Shown piece by piece: positions 35,252-46,654 of a DNA stretch of 64,000 nt. Under the pieces are notes generated by a model, which saw only the letters and a program-made list of their open reading frames with translations, did no database searches and was not told the origin of the DNA. The stretch is taken from contig CM046309.1 of assembly GCA_025267735.1 (NCBI GenBank), positions 56,612,319-56,676,318 on the forward strand, written 5' to 3'. Both the position numbers and the translations under genes were made by a program. The DNA comes from Mactra quadrangularis (lineage: Eukaryota > Mollusca > Bivalvia > Venerida > Mactridae). Position 1 is the stretch's first letter. Every line of letters starts with the position of its first letter.

Positions 35252-35413
35252 AGTATGGTGACTGATTTACGCTTTGTCGTATTTTCGTTTCTTCGCCGAG
35301 AATATTAGAAAAAACGAAGGCACGACAAATTCACAGTTTGTCGCACATTCGTTTTTTCTAATCTTCGCGGCGAAGAAACGAAAATACGACATGGCAAAAA
35401 GTAGTTACCATAC
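35252..35413. mobile_element. 162-bp foldback MITE
   Basis: The arms agtatggtgact...tgtcgtattttcgtttcttc and their complement on the right (gaagaaacgaaaatacgaca...agttaccatact) pair over most of the element. The loop region lies around 35330, flanked by gcacgac and gtcgc. There is no coding content. The flanks do not show a confident duplication. Confidence 0.75.
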
Positions 35414-35786
35414 TTTTAGCCAAAGAACTCTGTAACAGCCGATACCAAGCTATGTTGAGAAAGGAGCAGGGAGTTATCGTCTACAGCATTCGGAAAAACA
35501 CATGAGTGTTTCCGTAAACGTTTTAAGAAGATGAGGTAGAGTATCAGCAAAGTGGATGAAGAATATACTTTGCTTCAGTATGAATTCTGAAAATTTACCC
35601 TTATTTTAGTTATACTGTACACAATGAACCCACATGGAGTGGAAGGGCCCCAGCGAACAACTTAACTTATAAACACAAAGAATACATAAGCAGTGCTTCG
35701 TCGTTATATCTTTAAATGTGTTAATGTCTTTTAGAACCACGAAAAGCCTCAATAAAATTACTATTAAGTTTTACCATGTTTAACTA

Positions 35787-35826
35787 TCTTGTTCTGTTCT
35801 GCTTTGTTCTGTTCTGTTCTGTTCTA
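35787..35826. repeat. TTCTG pentanucleotide microsatellite
   Basis: About seven TTCTG-type units with one variant form a short array. The same unit appears at 41670..41697 and, inverted, at 44098..44130. Confidence 0.85.
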
Positions 35827-36839
35827 ATCTATAATGTTTTGTTTACTGATAAGGTGACTGAACCTTTATTGGAACATCAAATTAGCTTAAAATTAGTTGC
35901 CAGGGCTTGTATGGTACAGTTTAAGGATGAGCATACATACATTTCCCCTTTTACTTACATTTGTGTCAACTTGTATTAGCCGGCACTTAGATCTTTATTT
36001 AAACAACATGATGAAAATTAGTCTTGATTGAAAATGAGGTGATTGACCGATAGTTTAGTATACACCCTTATTTTATACCCCTCTCTAGTTTGTTTGTATA
36101 TCTAAAACCATGCAGACACGCCCCTCCCCTATTAGAAAAATCAAAATTGCCGAACGGTCCTCATAGTTTAACAAATCATAAATAATCGTCAAAATGGTTG
36201 AGTTATGTCTTCTTGAAGTTTAGGGTTAAATAAAAATATGTGGCCTAACATAGTCAACAGTTTTTATGTAGAATGTAACATAAAAAGAAAACACTCATCA
36301 TATGGATTAAACATCGTTCACTTTCGATCAAATCATTGAAATTCTAGACCAGATCTTTACCTACATCAAACTTATTGCTGAGCAGTGCTTAAAGCATGTT
36401 TTTGTCAATGCCGGGTTCATTTACCTTGAGTTCGTTTACTTATCAGGCATCGTGTGAAGTACTAAGTTGACGAAAGTAAAACATACTTTAATGGAATTCC
36501 TACTTTAAATTTCTGTTTTTCGATTGTTTCGATTAGCTTGTATTCTAAATTATCACCCGAGGTTTTGAAAAAGATGGCCAAGCTGTCGATCATACATGAA
36601 TAAAATGTTCATTGCTTTTAAAATGATGCTTGTAAGATGATTTCTGACTCAGATTCGTAATTACCTAACAGTACATATATTATATTAACCATTTGAATAA
36701 ATATCCATGAATCCGTTTTAGCAGAGTACCTTGACCTATAAGCTACAGACCTGGAAAAAAAGTGCGAGACATCGTCTTAATGAGGGGATAAGTTGTGACA
36801 AATATTTCAAAAAGCCCTTTATTATTAACAACATTATGG

Positions 36840-37030
36840 TCCGGACACGAAATTGCTATTAGACGTACGGACGAACAGACAGACGGACGGACGAACAGAC
36901 AGTCAAACTGAAGCGCAGAGCCGTTACGTTCCACACATAGACTAACAACGTAAATGTAAGTATATGTAATGTAACCGGTGAGCTAGAGAGTGACAGACAG
37001 ACGGACGAACAAAACCGGACATACTATGAA
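36840..37030. repeat. GACGGACAGACG-type repeat
   Basis: Two clusters, at 36867..36905 and 36989..37010, consist of imperfect GACG and GACA tetramers (gacagacggacggacgaac). They are flanked by ggtccggacacg and aaaccggacata. This is probably part of a dispersed repeat of which only the simple core is clear. Confidence 0.6.
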
Positions 37031-37903
37031 AACCGTGCCACGGTACATTCCGTCGGGCTTATGTAAAATAATGGCATAATAATTTTACAAAACTAGTATT
37101 TTAGTATACTATAGTTCGAGTGTTAGGAAGGCATTGTATTCAAATTACCCATGTGTAAAAATATTAATCTATAAATTTTGATGAATATGCACAATTATAA
37201 TGAGAGATAAATGATTAATTGTATTAATTAAATTAATCTCGTATCACTCTATTGAATTAGTAAAATCTAGGTCGACGTATTAAACAGCTGAAGTGTTGAT
37301 TTGCCAAAATAATTTTACGATCATTACAAGATATGAACATCGTATTTTTAAAATTTACGATGGGACTCAAAGATACGACTGTCGTAAGTTTAATATTATA
37401 CGTTATCATGCTACGCCATTGTTGGTCGTAAGTGATCTATGAGACAGGTCGTAAGTTCGAATTTTATCAAATATAGACATACTATAATCACAGTGTGAAA
37501 TCATCGACTTTGTTGGCATTGTCTCATGTTGATTGTATTTTTCATCGAGTTTTTTGGTAATTTAGCACGTTTACAACACATGACCAAAAATTACTTCTAA
37601 TTATGATCTACCTATATACAGTCCTGGCAGAGTTTGAAATTTGTGACCGCATTGGATATATGTTCCGTATTTCATCTTGTGTGTGTTTTTCCCATAGTAT
37701 TTTTAAAGTTTAGTCACGTATTTTAAGTCAGTCAGCGAGGAACAAAACCTCGGTTTTATTTGATACCAGGATTTTTCACCATTAGTAAATTGTATCGGAT
37801 GTTCCCTTATTTGGTTTTGGCAAATATTAACTTTTTTCAAAAGCTGCAAACCAAACGGGTGTTTTATGGCTGAGTCTGATTATCACAATTAAATTATCTA
37901 CGA

Positions 37904-38121
37904 TGACGTTTTAGGTTCACTTTTTGATAAAATTTAAAATGGCCGCCAAAATTGACCGATTTTGGTCATGAAGGACCAGTTTATCAACAATAAAAACCTA
38001 TAAAATGATAAATTACAAGCTATAGTGAGTCTAGTGACAATATAAAATGGTCCTGCGTAACCAAAATCGGCCATTTTGGTGGCCATTTTGAATTTTTGCA
38101 AAAAGTGAACCTTAAACGTCA
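37904..38121. mobile_element. 218-bp MITE with long inverted repeats
   Basis: The termini tgacgttttaggttcacttt and aaagtgaaccttaaacgtca are inverted repeats that continue inward through atggccgccaaaat and the complementary attttggtggccat to ccgattttgg. Arms are about 65 bases. The interior (about 90 bases) has no coding content. The open frame across it (37934..38146) is a by-product. Confidence 0.8.
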
Positions 38122-38289
38122 CCGGAGACATTTTTTTAAAGGTCATATTTTGATTCAGTGCATCATTTGGCCATGAAAAACATTCGTTTCAAAAACAGTT
38201 TGGTAATTTGCCCAAGCCTTACCCTTAGGAGTTAGTTTCTAGAATTTTGTACTTAATAAACTTATATGATAAATAATTACATTATAATA

Positions 38290-38485
38290 TCCCCAGGCGA
38301 TAAGTGCCTTGAGATTCCGGTGAATAACTCCGTTATAAAGGCACCGCCCCTGTTCTACACTGAAAGTCTGTCACTAAGTTTCTAACTGGCACGACTCTGT
38401 GGGAATACCTCTCATATAAAGGTACCGTCTCTATTTGACCCTGATGGTCTGTTACAAATTGGCACCGACTCTGTGGGAGTCTGAC
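38290..38485. repeat. Two-unit tandem duplication
   Basis: The block tataaaggcaccg...gtctgt...ggcacgactctgtggga is followed by tataaaggtaccg...gtctgt...ggcaccgactctgtggga. This gives two diverged units of roughly 115 bases. The family is unknown. Confidence 0.6.
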
Positions 38486-39712
38486 AGTTCACTGAATGTC
38501 AAACCCAATTTAAAACTCTTCACCGATTAATTGCATGAATAAATTATTTATATAAATTAAACAGTGAATTGGTTCGACAAACGTGTGTTAAGAATTTATT
38601 AACAATATTGGAATTTTATCTCGTTAGAAAAATGAATGAACATTGAACTAAGGTGTGGATGCTTTGCATAAATTATGAATCTAGAAAAAGTTCATGAGAA
38701 CCCGGGAAGTGTCAGTGAACGGTTCGGTCTGGTTTTTACTATCTCCCATTCAAAATGGCCACATGGTTCCTGTAGCGTTCATTTGACAGAACTAAAAAAG
38801 CTAAAAATTGAACTGAATGGTACAGAAAAGAATTTAAATAAAGCGATAATGGGTATGTTAAGTTATCTGTAAGCTGAATTGATCAAATAAAGAAAATGCC
38901 TACCTTTTAATTACATTATATTGAGATCAAATAAACGATTTAATTTTTTTTAATTTATTTGTTGACGCAATTCATTGAAGTAAACATGATCGTTATACAA
39001 AATACGCTCAAAGAATTCAATACATATAGCTTGAAATGCTTAATTGACAAAAACACTAAATATGGACATAATGATGAAATTACACCCAATTGCGTAAATG
39101 ACGCGGTACATGGCCGTATTAAAAGTTTTTTTACATTTCTTAAATTTTTACAATGCACTATGTACTTTGAAATTTTGATTTACGCCTGAAATCAAATGCA
39201 ATTCAATTAAGTTTTAACCTATTTTAAACATGAAAGGAACTATTATAGAGTTCAATAAATTAAATTACTTTTAAATGAAAATTAAATAGGTAATGACTTA
39301 TCAAAAAAAACGAGGGTGAAAATTCGGGCCAATCCTTTGGCAACGAGGGCTGTGCATGGATACGACAAAACTCATAATTGAAGCTTAATTGCATTTGGAC
39401 ATTGGAAATAATAGCTTAAGACTAAAAGTCTTTAATCTTTTCCGCTGCAAAAAATATGTCAAAAAAAGTTCCAATAAAAGTTAAAAATTACGGGAGTTTC
39501 ACGATTTTAAGGCCAAAGTTTTAAATTTGAGAAGAAAAAAGTCCTTATATCATTCCGCCATTCAGACCATCTATTTTGCTGATCCAAGTAAATTGAAGTA
39601 ATAGAACTTGACACTTGACAGTACGTCAGTGCTTAGTGCTACTGAAAATAAGACGAACACCTACATGCTGAATCCTGTATTTTCCCTAAACGGTCAAAGC
39701 ACTGACGTCAAG

Positions 39713-39877
39713 ACGCTTAAATGAAATTGAAAAAGAAACTAACAAAAAATATTTGTTCGTATTATTATAACCTGAAGTCTGATTTTATCACTTTGTCTCA
39801 TTGTTTATCAAATTATAGGAAATGTTGTTGTTTGGCGATTCAATGACGTCATTGAATAGAGCGTATCGATGACGTCA
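39713..39877. promoter_or_regulatory. Three perfect CRE palindromes
   Basis: TGACGTCA occurs at 39713..39720, 39844..39851 and 39870..39877. The middle one sits in a 16-base perfect palindrome, tcaatgacgtcattga (39840..39855). CREB/ATF factors bind this core. No gene start is recognised nearby. Confidence 0.35.
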
Positions 39878-40714
39878 TTTTTATAATTAATATTTTAATT
39901 CATTATTTAGATTAAAGTTGTTTACCAGCATTAAACCTAGACAAACATTGTTGCAGGCATAAACATGTTTTAGAATTGAGATCTGACAACTTATTTTTCA
40001 AAACAGAATAAAGATTATCTAAAATTATCTATTTTTTGTGGTATGCTGTCAGTTATAAATGTTTGAAATGACGCACAAATAATGTCATTAAAGAATCAAT
40101 CGAATATATATAGACGTAAATCTACATTGTTTATGGGCCTTTTTATTTTCAAAAAAAATCCCCAGAAATTTTATTGACAATAATATGTTTGTTGTTTTGT
40201 AGTTAAAACGCTCCCTTTTCAATGGTGGCATATTTCTGCCACCGGGAAGACACATAACTAACAAGTTAATTAATTGGTTAACTAGTTACGTAACAAGCTT
40301 ATCATTTACCAATAAGCGACCACAGATAGAAAATAATGATACCCTGTTAATTGGTAATATGTTAGTTATGTGGTTATCTGATGGCAGAACTAGGAAACCA
40401 TACTTTTCACAAAAATTTGACTTGTTGTATTACATAGATCTAGTATCAATGCACGCATTATTGTATCATATAAATCGATCATAAACTTATGTGGTCAACT
40501 TAAACATAATCTCGATACTTATATAGTGTAAACATGTGGTCATTGGTTAACAGAAGGTCCATATACTTTAAGATAACAAGGGACTTTATTGAAAATCCCC
40601 TATAACGATGAAATATGGTAATAAATAATAATATTATATTTACTTCTGAAGATAGAATGGACAATAGTGCATATAAATGACAATAACATAATATTATTTT
40701 ACTGAATCGAGTCG

Positions 40715-41110
40715 GAGCCGGTCCCAAGCCAGTGGTGCTTTTCACAAAATTCTTACGAAAAAAAAACTTCGTAAGTCCGTTTCATATATTTAGAACTTCA
40801 AAGTCAGACGGATAATAAGCATAAATATGATATGACATTCAAAAGGTATACACAATTCTACACAATTTGTATAATATTTAGAATTGATAAGCCAAAAAAT
40901 GAGCGTATTATTATTGGTTCTTGCTTTTGACTTACGAAGATTTTTTTCTTAAGAATTTTTGTGAAAAGCACCACTGGTTGAGAAATGGTGAGGGCGAATA
41001 ACACAACTGAGGGCTCGAGAAGACCGGCAGAGGAAGAAGGTTCTTCCAACGGAAGAGGATTTGCGCAATGCTATGACTATACATTGTGTTGGGCACAATC
41101 ACGGTTGTAG
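40715..41110. repeat. Family E fragment split by a MITE
   Basis: The left part gccggtcccaag stops at 40728. The continuation ttgagaaatggtgagggcga, then taacacaactgagg, starts at 40978. Between them lies the 249-bp MITE. Homology is to the left end of 17322..18092 and to 42322..42430. Confidence 0.65.
40729..40977. mobile_element. 249-bp MITE with CCAGTGGTGCTTTTCACAAA ends
   Basis: The terminal inverted repeats extend about 48 bases from ccagtggtgcttttcacaaa inward through attctta and cttcgtaagtc, with a few mismatches. The interior is about 150 AT-rich bases with no coding content. Its insertion into family E is clear. A target duplication is not. Confidence 0.75.
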
Positions 41111-41664
41111 AAAAGCCGAGAAGAGCCGAAGCGCAACCAAATGTAGAAAGGTATAAGTTTAAATTGATATAGTGCACTTTCAAGCTATACATTTATAATC
41201 AAATAAAAATATATTCTTTAATAGTCACAGAATTAAAATTGCGATATCATTGATTGTAATAAGCACATATCGTCACAAACGTGGAACCATCATCAATAAG
41301 ATGTCGATTGTCCTGTCAATTTATTTTGTTAAATTAAAGTTAAAGGAAATAATAATTCACTTGACGATGATAAAAAACTTAGAACACTCAAGAAATGCAC
41401 CTGTGTGTTTATTTTACAAAAAAAGTAAACAAATAGCAAATCAATAATTTCTTTGATAGACTTTAGCTCCAATATTCAAATGAATTGAGCAGGCACGTGT
41501 AAATGTAGTTTAGTAGGCCTAGTAGTGACGTAATTTATTGACGTAACTGATTTTGAGTTGACGTTTTGTTGTTTTTATTTGCAATAATGAAACGTTATTT
41601 TGAACCTATTGTTATATAATCGCTTGTTATTTACTGTAGGTAAACTGTGAAAATAAAAGAATTG

Positions 41665-41905
41665 TTGTGTTCTGTTCTGTTTTGTTCTGTTCTGGTCAAG
41701 AATATATTTTGGTGAATCGGAACCGTTTCTACGTCCTTTGAAAACTACGGGTCTCTTTGATGACAAACTTTGTCGTGTTGTATCCAGTATATATCTACCG
41801 GTGTGGTCCGAGTTTGGGATCGAATCCACGCCTTTCAAAATCATCAGCGGACGTTCAACCAAGTCGCCATACAAGCTAGCTTGGAAACAATGGAGTGCAA
41901 GTGCC
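41665..41905 (-). repeat. SINE-like family C with (AGAAC)n tail
   Basis: Read on the minus strand, a tRNA-like head (tggcgacttggttgaacgtc, ggcgtggattcgatcccaaa) begins near 41900, and the element ends in (AGAAC)n at 41670..41697. The head resembles a tRNA with a long variable arm, perhaps Ser. Only this copy looks complete. Confidence 0.5.
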
Positions 41906-42282
41906 ACAGAAATTGCCATAAATTATAACATTTTAACATGGCACATATGATGACTTTGGCGGTTTGGGACCTTGTCCTCTAACCATGGTATTATTTCAGA
42001 TATATCAATTCTACGACATTTTGATGGAATATTGAAAGATTTTTACAATATTTAGATCAATGGAATTTAAGAATGTACTTGTATACAATTAAATTTTTTA
42101 AAGTTGTTTTAGGTTTGACCTAGTTTTTTTATCACTGTTAAAGGTTTCAATGTACATTTTTGTATAAAAAAGATCCCTTTGATACGTATCGATTGTCATC
42201 GATGATAAACGTGCGATAATCTGTCCTACAGCGTGGTCTATTAATACATTAATACATTGTACGTGTTCAATGATACTACAAT

Positions 42283-42283
42283 G

Positions 42284-42309
<26 letters not shown>
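42283..42309. repeat. Poly-C/poly-A homopolymer
   Basis: A run of about 18 C is followed by about 9 A. It may be a decayed element end or an assembly-sensitive homopolymer, so its exact length should not be trusted. Confidence 0.7.
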
Positions 42310-42315
<6 letters not shown>

Positions 42316-42321
42316 CTCGTA

Positions 42322-42430
42322 GGCCGTCCCAAATCCGATTTAGAAATGTCGAGGATGATTAACACAACTGAAAACTCAAGAAGATCAGCAAGAGGAAGAA
42401 GTTCTGCTAAAGGAAAGTCGTAATAGATAT
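42322..42430. repeat. Family E fragment
   Basis: The sequence aggccgtcccaa, then tagaaatgtcgaggatgatt and aacacaactgaaaactcaag, matches the left end of the family E element at 17322 and the fragment at 40978. Confidence 0.55.
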
Positions 42431-43150
42431 TGAAATTATGCTTCAGTCCTGGCCTGGGCATGTGCCCTTCAATTCATTGTTTTCGGACAGATGAAATTTT
42501 GAGAAAATCTGAACATACATGCCGTAAGTAATTTTACCACAATCAAAACTTATCCATGTAGCACTTTTTGAATCATATGTTGATAAACTAATTAATCTTA
42601 ATTTAGGAATAAGTTCATATGACTCTTTGTTTCTTTTTTATGGATGAATATTAATGGGTCGGTCTTAAAAGCTTGATTTGTCCAAGGATTTTTAGGGCAG
42701 TTTACATATATTGTATACGACCGTAAGAATAGTAACACATTATTCTTGGATATTGTTCTTTGTGGAATGCGACATAATTTGGTTTATTTATGTTTAGATT
42801 ACTATTTATTCAGCCTAAAAGAGATACATATTATATTTTAGCTATTGTAACTTTATTTGTACAATAATTTGATATTCCATAGTCCTGGCTTCTTCCATTA
42901 AGTCGAGTAAACCCATTGTTTACATCTAGTGCGAGGCGGTACCTATCTCAGACATACAATGTAAACAAACAATAGAAAAACGTAAACAAATATTTTTATA
43001 TTTAATAAAATACATGTACATTGTACATACATAATTAGGTATTTATATATTATTGTGACCACAGGTAGCCGTGGCAAATTGAACTACTCTGTACTAGCTG
43101 GTAAATTAAGTTCTGTTTTATATACACTAAAGTTCCACTATTAAGACCAC

Positions 43151-43540
43151 GATTTAAAGCCGTAGCAACACATTGTGTAAGCTTTAATCACGGCGGTCAC
43201 TCAACCTACTCATCGTTCATGGAAAGACTAAATTTCTGGATTTAGCTGTCAACCAGTTACAATGCACATACTTAAATAAGTGATTGACAACTGCCGTACA
43301 TGATTTAGAATCAGTGGTAGTAGGGAGAATGGCCGTATAATATTATTTCATGACCAAACCCAAGGAAATTATGCTTCGCCCCATTCTCGTACCCAGAGTC
43401 TAGTAGAATTCTCAATACTAGATCGAGAATCTTGATAACCTTGTGGTATACGAGAATGGCCTCGACCGGGAATCAAACCCACGAACCCTCGATCAGTAAA
43501 CTTGTGTGCTAGCGACTGAGCTCGCTATAGGTGGGCGTAT
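43151..43540 (-). repeat. SINE family A, diverged copy interrupted by MITE1
   Basis: The tail blocks (agccgtagcaacacattgtg, cggcggtcactcaacctact) start near 43158. The head blocks (gggaatcaaacccacgaacc, gactgagctcgc) end near 43535. Between body and head lies a 77-bp MITE1 at 43382..43458. Confidence 0.78.
43382..43458. mobile_element. MITE1 copy in a SINE A
   Basis: The ends are CATTCTCGTA and ATACGAGAATG, the inner blocks cccagagtctagtagaattc and gatcgagaatcttgataacc. It interrupts the B-box region of a SINE A head. The flanking bases (ttcgccc and ctcgacc) only roughly match, consistent with an old duplication. Confidence 0.8.
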
Positions 43541-44097
43541 ACTTAATAAAAACGTCATAAGCGGCCTATCATATTCAACATTTAACCCTAATACACAAGT
43601 ACCTGTGGTCATTATCTATATTGTTACAACTTATGCACTAAACCCTGGCTTCGATTAGGATCCCAACTGATAGCGTAATAGATAAGTTAAAATATGTTAC
43701 AATAAAATATACAAATACATTGATTGGGTATACAGATAAGTCGAAATAAATATCATAGTAAAACATGGTATGTAATTACTTATTATTTATAAAATAAATA
43801 ATAGCTATAATCATACATCGAATTTTTGAGGTTTTTTAAAAACCTACACATTGTCTTCAAATAAGCATTTTTTGTCTTTGGTGACTTATTTTTTCCCATA
43901 GTGCCACATTTTGTATTTTCTATTGGATATTGGATATTTGGAATAGTTTTGTTTTATTCGTAAATTGTTTTATATGATAATAACAATAATAATGGTAGTT
44001 TTTGTAATTAAGGTTATGTGTTATTGGTCTAACCTCAATGTTTCTACATTTAAAAAAAACATTGTTAATAAGTTGGTCAAATCTGTACTTTTATATA

Positions 44098-44130
44098 ACA
44101 GAACAGAACAGAACAGAACAGAACAGAACA
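44098..44130. repeat. AGAAC pentanucleotide microsatellite
   Basis: Six AGAAC units form a clean array, preceded by tttatata and followed by atacactttatttgctcac. It may be the tail of an otherwise unrecognised retroelement. Confidence 0.85.
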
Positions 44131-44285
44131 TACACTTTATTTGCTCACACCAAAATACATGGTTTATGAGAAATACAATTTTAAATACATGAAGTAAAAT
44201 TTAAATTGTTCCAACCTGATCCAGTGTGGTAACGTTTAGTTTGGTTTGTCTCGGTTCCTTCAAGACTACGGGCCAAGCACTGAGC

Positions 44286-44344
44286 CATTCGGCACTGGCC
44301 TCGATCATTCATTTTCGCAGTGAATGGCCGAGGAGTCTCGAATG
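44286..44344. mobile_element. MITE2-related 59-bp hairpin
   Basis: The ends cattcggcac and ctcgaatg and the inner arms ggcctcgatcattca and tgaatggccgagg mark this as a MITE2 relative. Flanks gcactgagc (44277..44285) and gcgctgaac (44345..44353) match at 7 of 9, consistent with the 9-bp duplication seen at 18.8 kb. Confidence 0.65.
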
Positions 44345-44353
44345 GCGCTGAAC

Positions 44354-45670
44354 GTCACTGTCATTGTGAGGCTCATGACACAGTGCACTCCGTGACAAAA
44401 ATCTTTAAATTCACAAAAGAAATATTCGGTTCATAATAAAGTGGGATTGACTGATAAATTTAGTAGATTTATGTTCTCTTTTTTTGAAGTGTTTAATTTT
44501 CTCGAGTGCGAGGCCATAAATTGAAGTAAAAACTTAGAACTCTTGTTTTTGAGTGGTTTCAATATTTTACGTCATTGGTCGGTTCAACAAGTTAGATCAC
44601 AAATTAAAGTAGGAACCTATATTTCATCATTTGGAGCACTAAGCTATGATCACCCTCTTAGTGCCATCAATTCGTAGTTGGCCCATTAACAACGCATATT
44701 CAATCATTCTTATTATTCTCTATCCAGTAGCCGCCAAAGAACTTAAATAACCTTAAGTTGGCTGAACGTATAATAAGGAAGCAAACTTTTAACAGCGCTT
44801 TGTCTCTTTAATTTTTAATGACATATTTTAGATTTATTTGGTGGAAAGTTGTCCCCTAAAAATCGCGAAAGATAATGGAGACGCTGCACTGGTTGCTTCC
44901 ATGGCAAAGGGTCAAAATGGTGTAAGGATAGCGTAATTTTAGACGAAGTTTTAAAAGTTGGAACCGTTTTGGCATCGTTTGGTATGGCCAAAATAACGGT
45001 ACGTGGTGATATACAATGTATAAAATAACATATCCAGGGGCATCATAAATTTAAATCAGAGCGCTAATAGCGCTGCCCGAACATCGGTCCAACAAGGCAA
45101 AATCTCTTATATTGTTTTAACAGTGAGACTATTTTTTTACGCGTAGGTGTTAACCTAACTTCGTATCGATGCGCTAAATCTTACTGCGCATGACCGCATG
45201 TATTAGTCCGCGACATTTTTGTGATGCGTTTCAAAAGTCGTGGTTTCTAAGACCTGGGTTTCAAGCAACCCATGTCAAACATGAAATAAGAAGCAGTGAC
45301 ATCTTTTTTATCTATAATTTGTCGGTACAAAAGCAGACGTAATGTTTAGTGTTCACAAATCACAAGTGCACAGTAAGGTTAAAATGTACCTATATACATA
45401 TTAGTGTGAACTATTTTATCAACAATGATAAATTGTAGAACTAAGGTCTTGTTTTAGGGATAAGGAATTTCCAGGGTAAAAGGTTAGGGTCAAGTTGATA
45501 ATGAATTTATACCCCAAAATTTTTGATGAATCATTGAACATCGATCTAGTTCAATAGATTTTTTGTATACTGTGGACTCGTAGATATTTATGATCTAGTT
45601 AAATTCACAAGTGACAATCAAACAGTAAATTGTATTTGTAGGCCAGTCAATCTACGGTCAAAATGGGCCT
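44354..45670. other. Intergenic stretch, nothing recognised
   Basis: No gene or repeat family is recognised. Confidence 0.45.
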
Positions 45671-45879
45671 AACCTAGAACTAATTGCAACATAAACAAAA
45701 CCACTTCTGCCATCTGGTTTTATACCTCTAGTATACAGACAAAAAAATCTAGAAAAATCTAGGCACGGGAAATTCATATTTTTTCACATATTGGAACCCA
45801 AGTATAAATAGCAGGTTTATGCATAAACAAAATCAACAAATTTCGCATTTGGTGAATAAATATATTAATTTGCTATAAT

Positions 45880-46620
45880 TTCAAGATATACATATCAAGA
45901 ATATATAATAATGAACATATAACGTATACATCAATCTTTAAGTATAACTATAACATCGTTTTTACATGTATATTCAGTTTTTTGGGGTAACGCCCATGTG
46001 CGGTACTGTAAGGGGTCGAAACTGGAGTTCGAGTCAAATTTTACATATTAGCATATCTGGTGCAATATACATTGTATCTCCAAACTATGTCCCAGGATTC
46101 TGACCTTTATCGCGGAAAGTGACTAATTATTTTATCACTTTGGTATTATCTGTTTCACGGTGTCTACGCCCCAGGGCTGGGCTATTGCCAGCTGTAGCTG
46201 GGGTTCAAGTCATTTCATAGAAATACATGTATAGTCGAAATTTAGGCATGTTTTGACGAGCATTTCTATAAAATGAAATTTACCTGAATACCAACTTCTA
46301 TCTTCGGTAAAGGCATAACAAAATCATCATTTTAGTGTATACAGCTTTATGGATCGACGCCTTAAAGCCTGCCAGAACTAGGATTCGCGTCAATTTGATA
46401 AGACATTCATGTATGTGGACGAAAATCTCCCCAAAAAAGAGTTTTCCATGATTACCGATCTTATATCGTTGGAAAGTGCCTACACGTAACTACAAAAAAA
46501 TCGTGTATATTCAGGTTATCGGGTTTACGCCCTTGGTCCGACATAAAGTAAGTCCAAACTGGAATTTATCCATTAATTGGTTGCGACATGGTCGAAAATT
46601 GACCATTTTCACCTTAACGC
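45880..46620. repeat. Tandem array, left part
   Basis: About four diverged units share tatattcag, ttacgccctt, agccagccgaaactgg, gttcgagtcaattt and tttccatgattaccgac. The units are recognisable by eye but diverged, so copy number is approximate. Confidence 0.65.
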
Positions 46621-46654
46621 GCTAGGGCTACTTTACGATGCTCTTATTTAGTTT

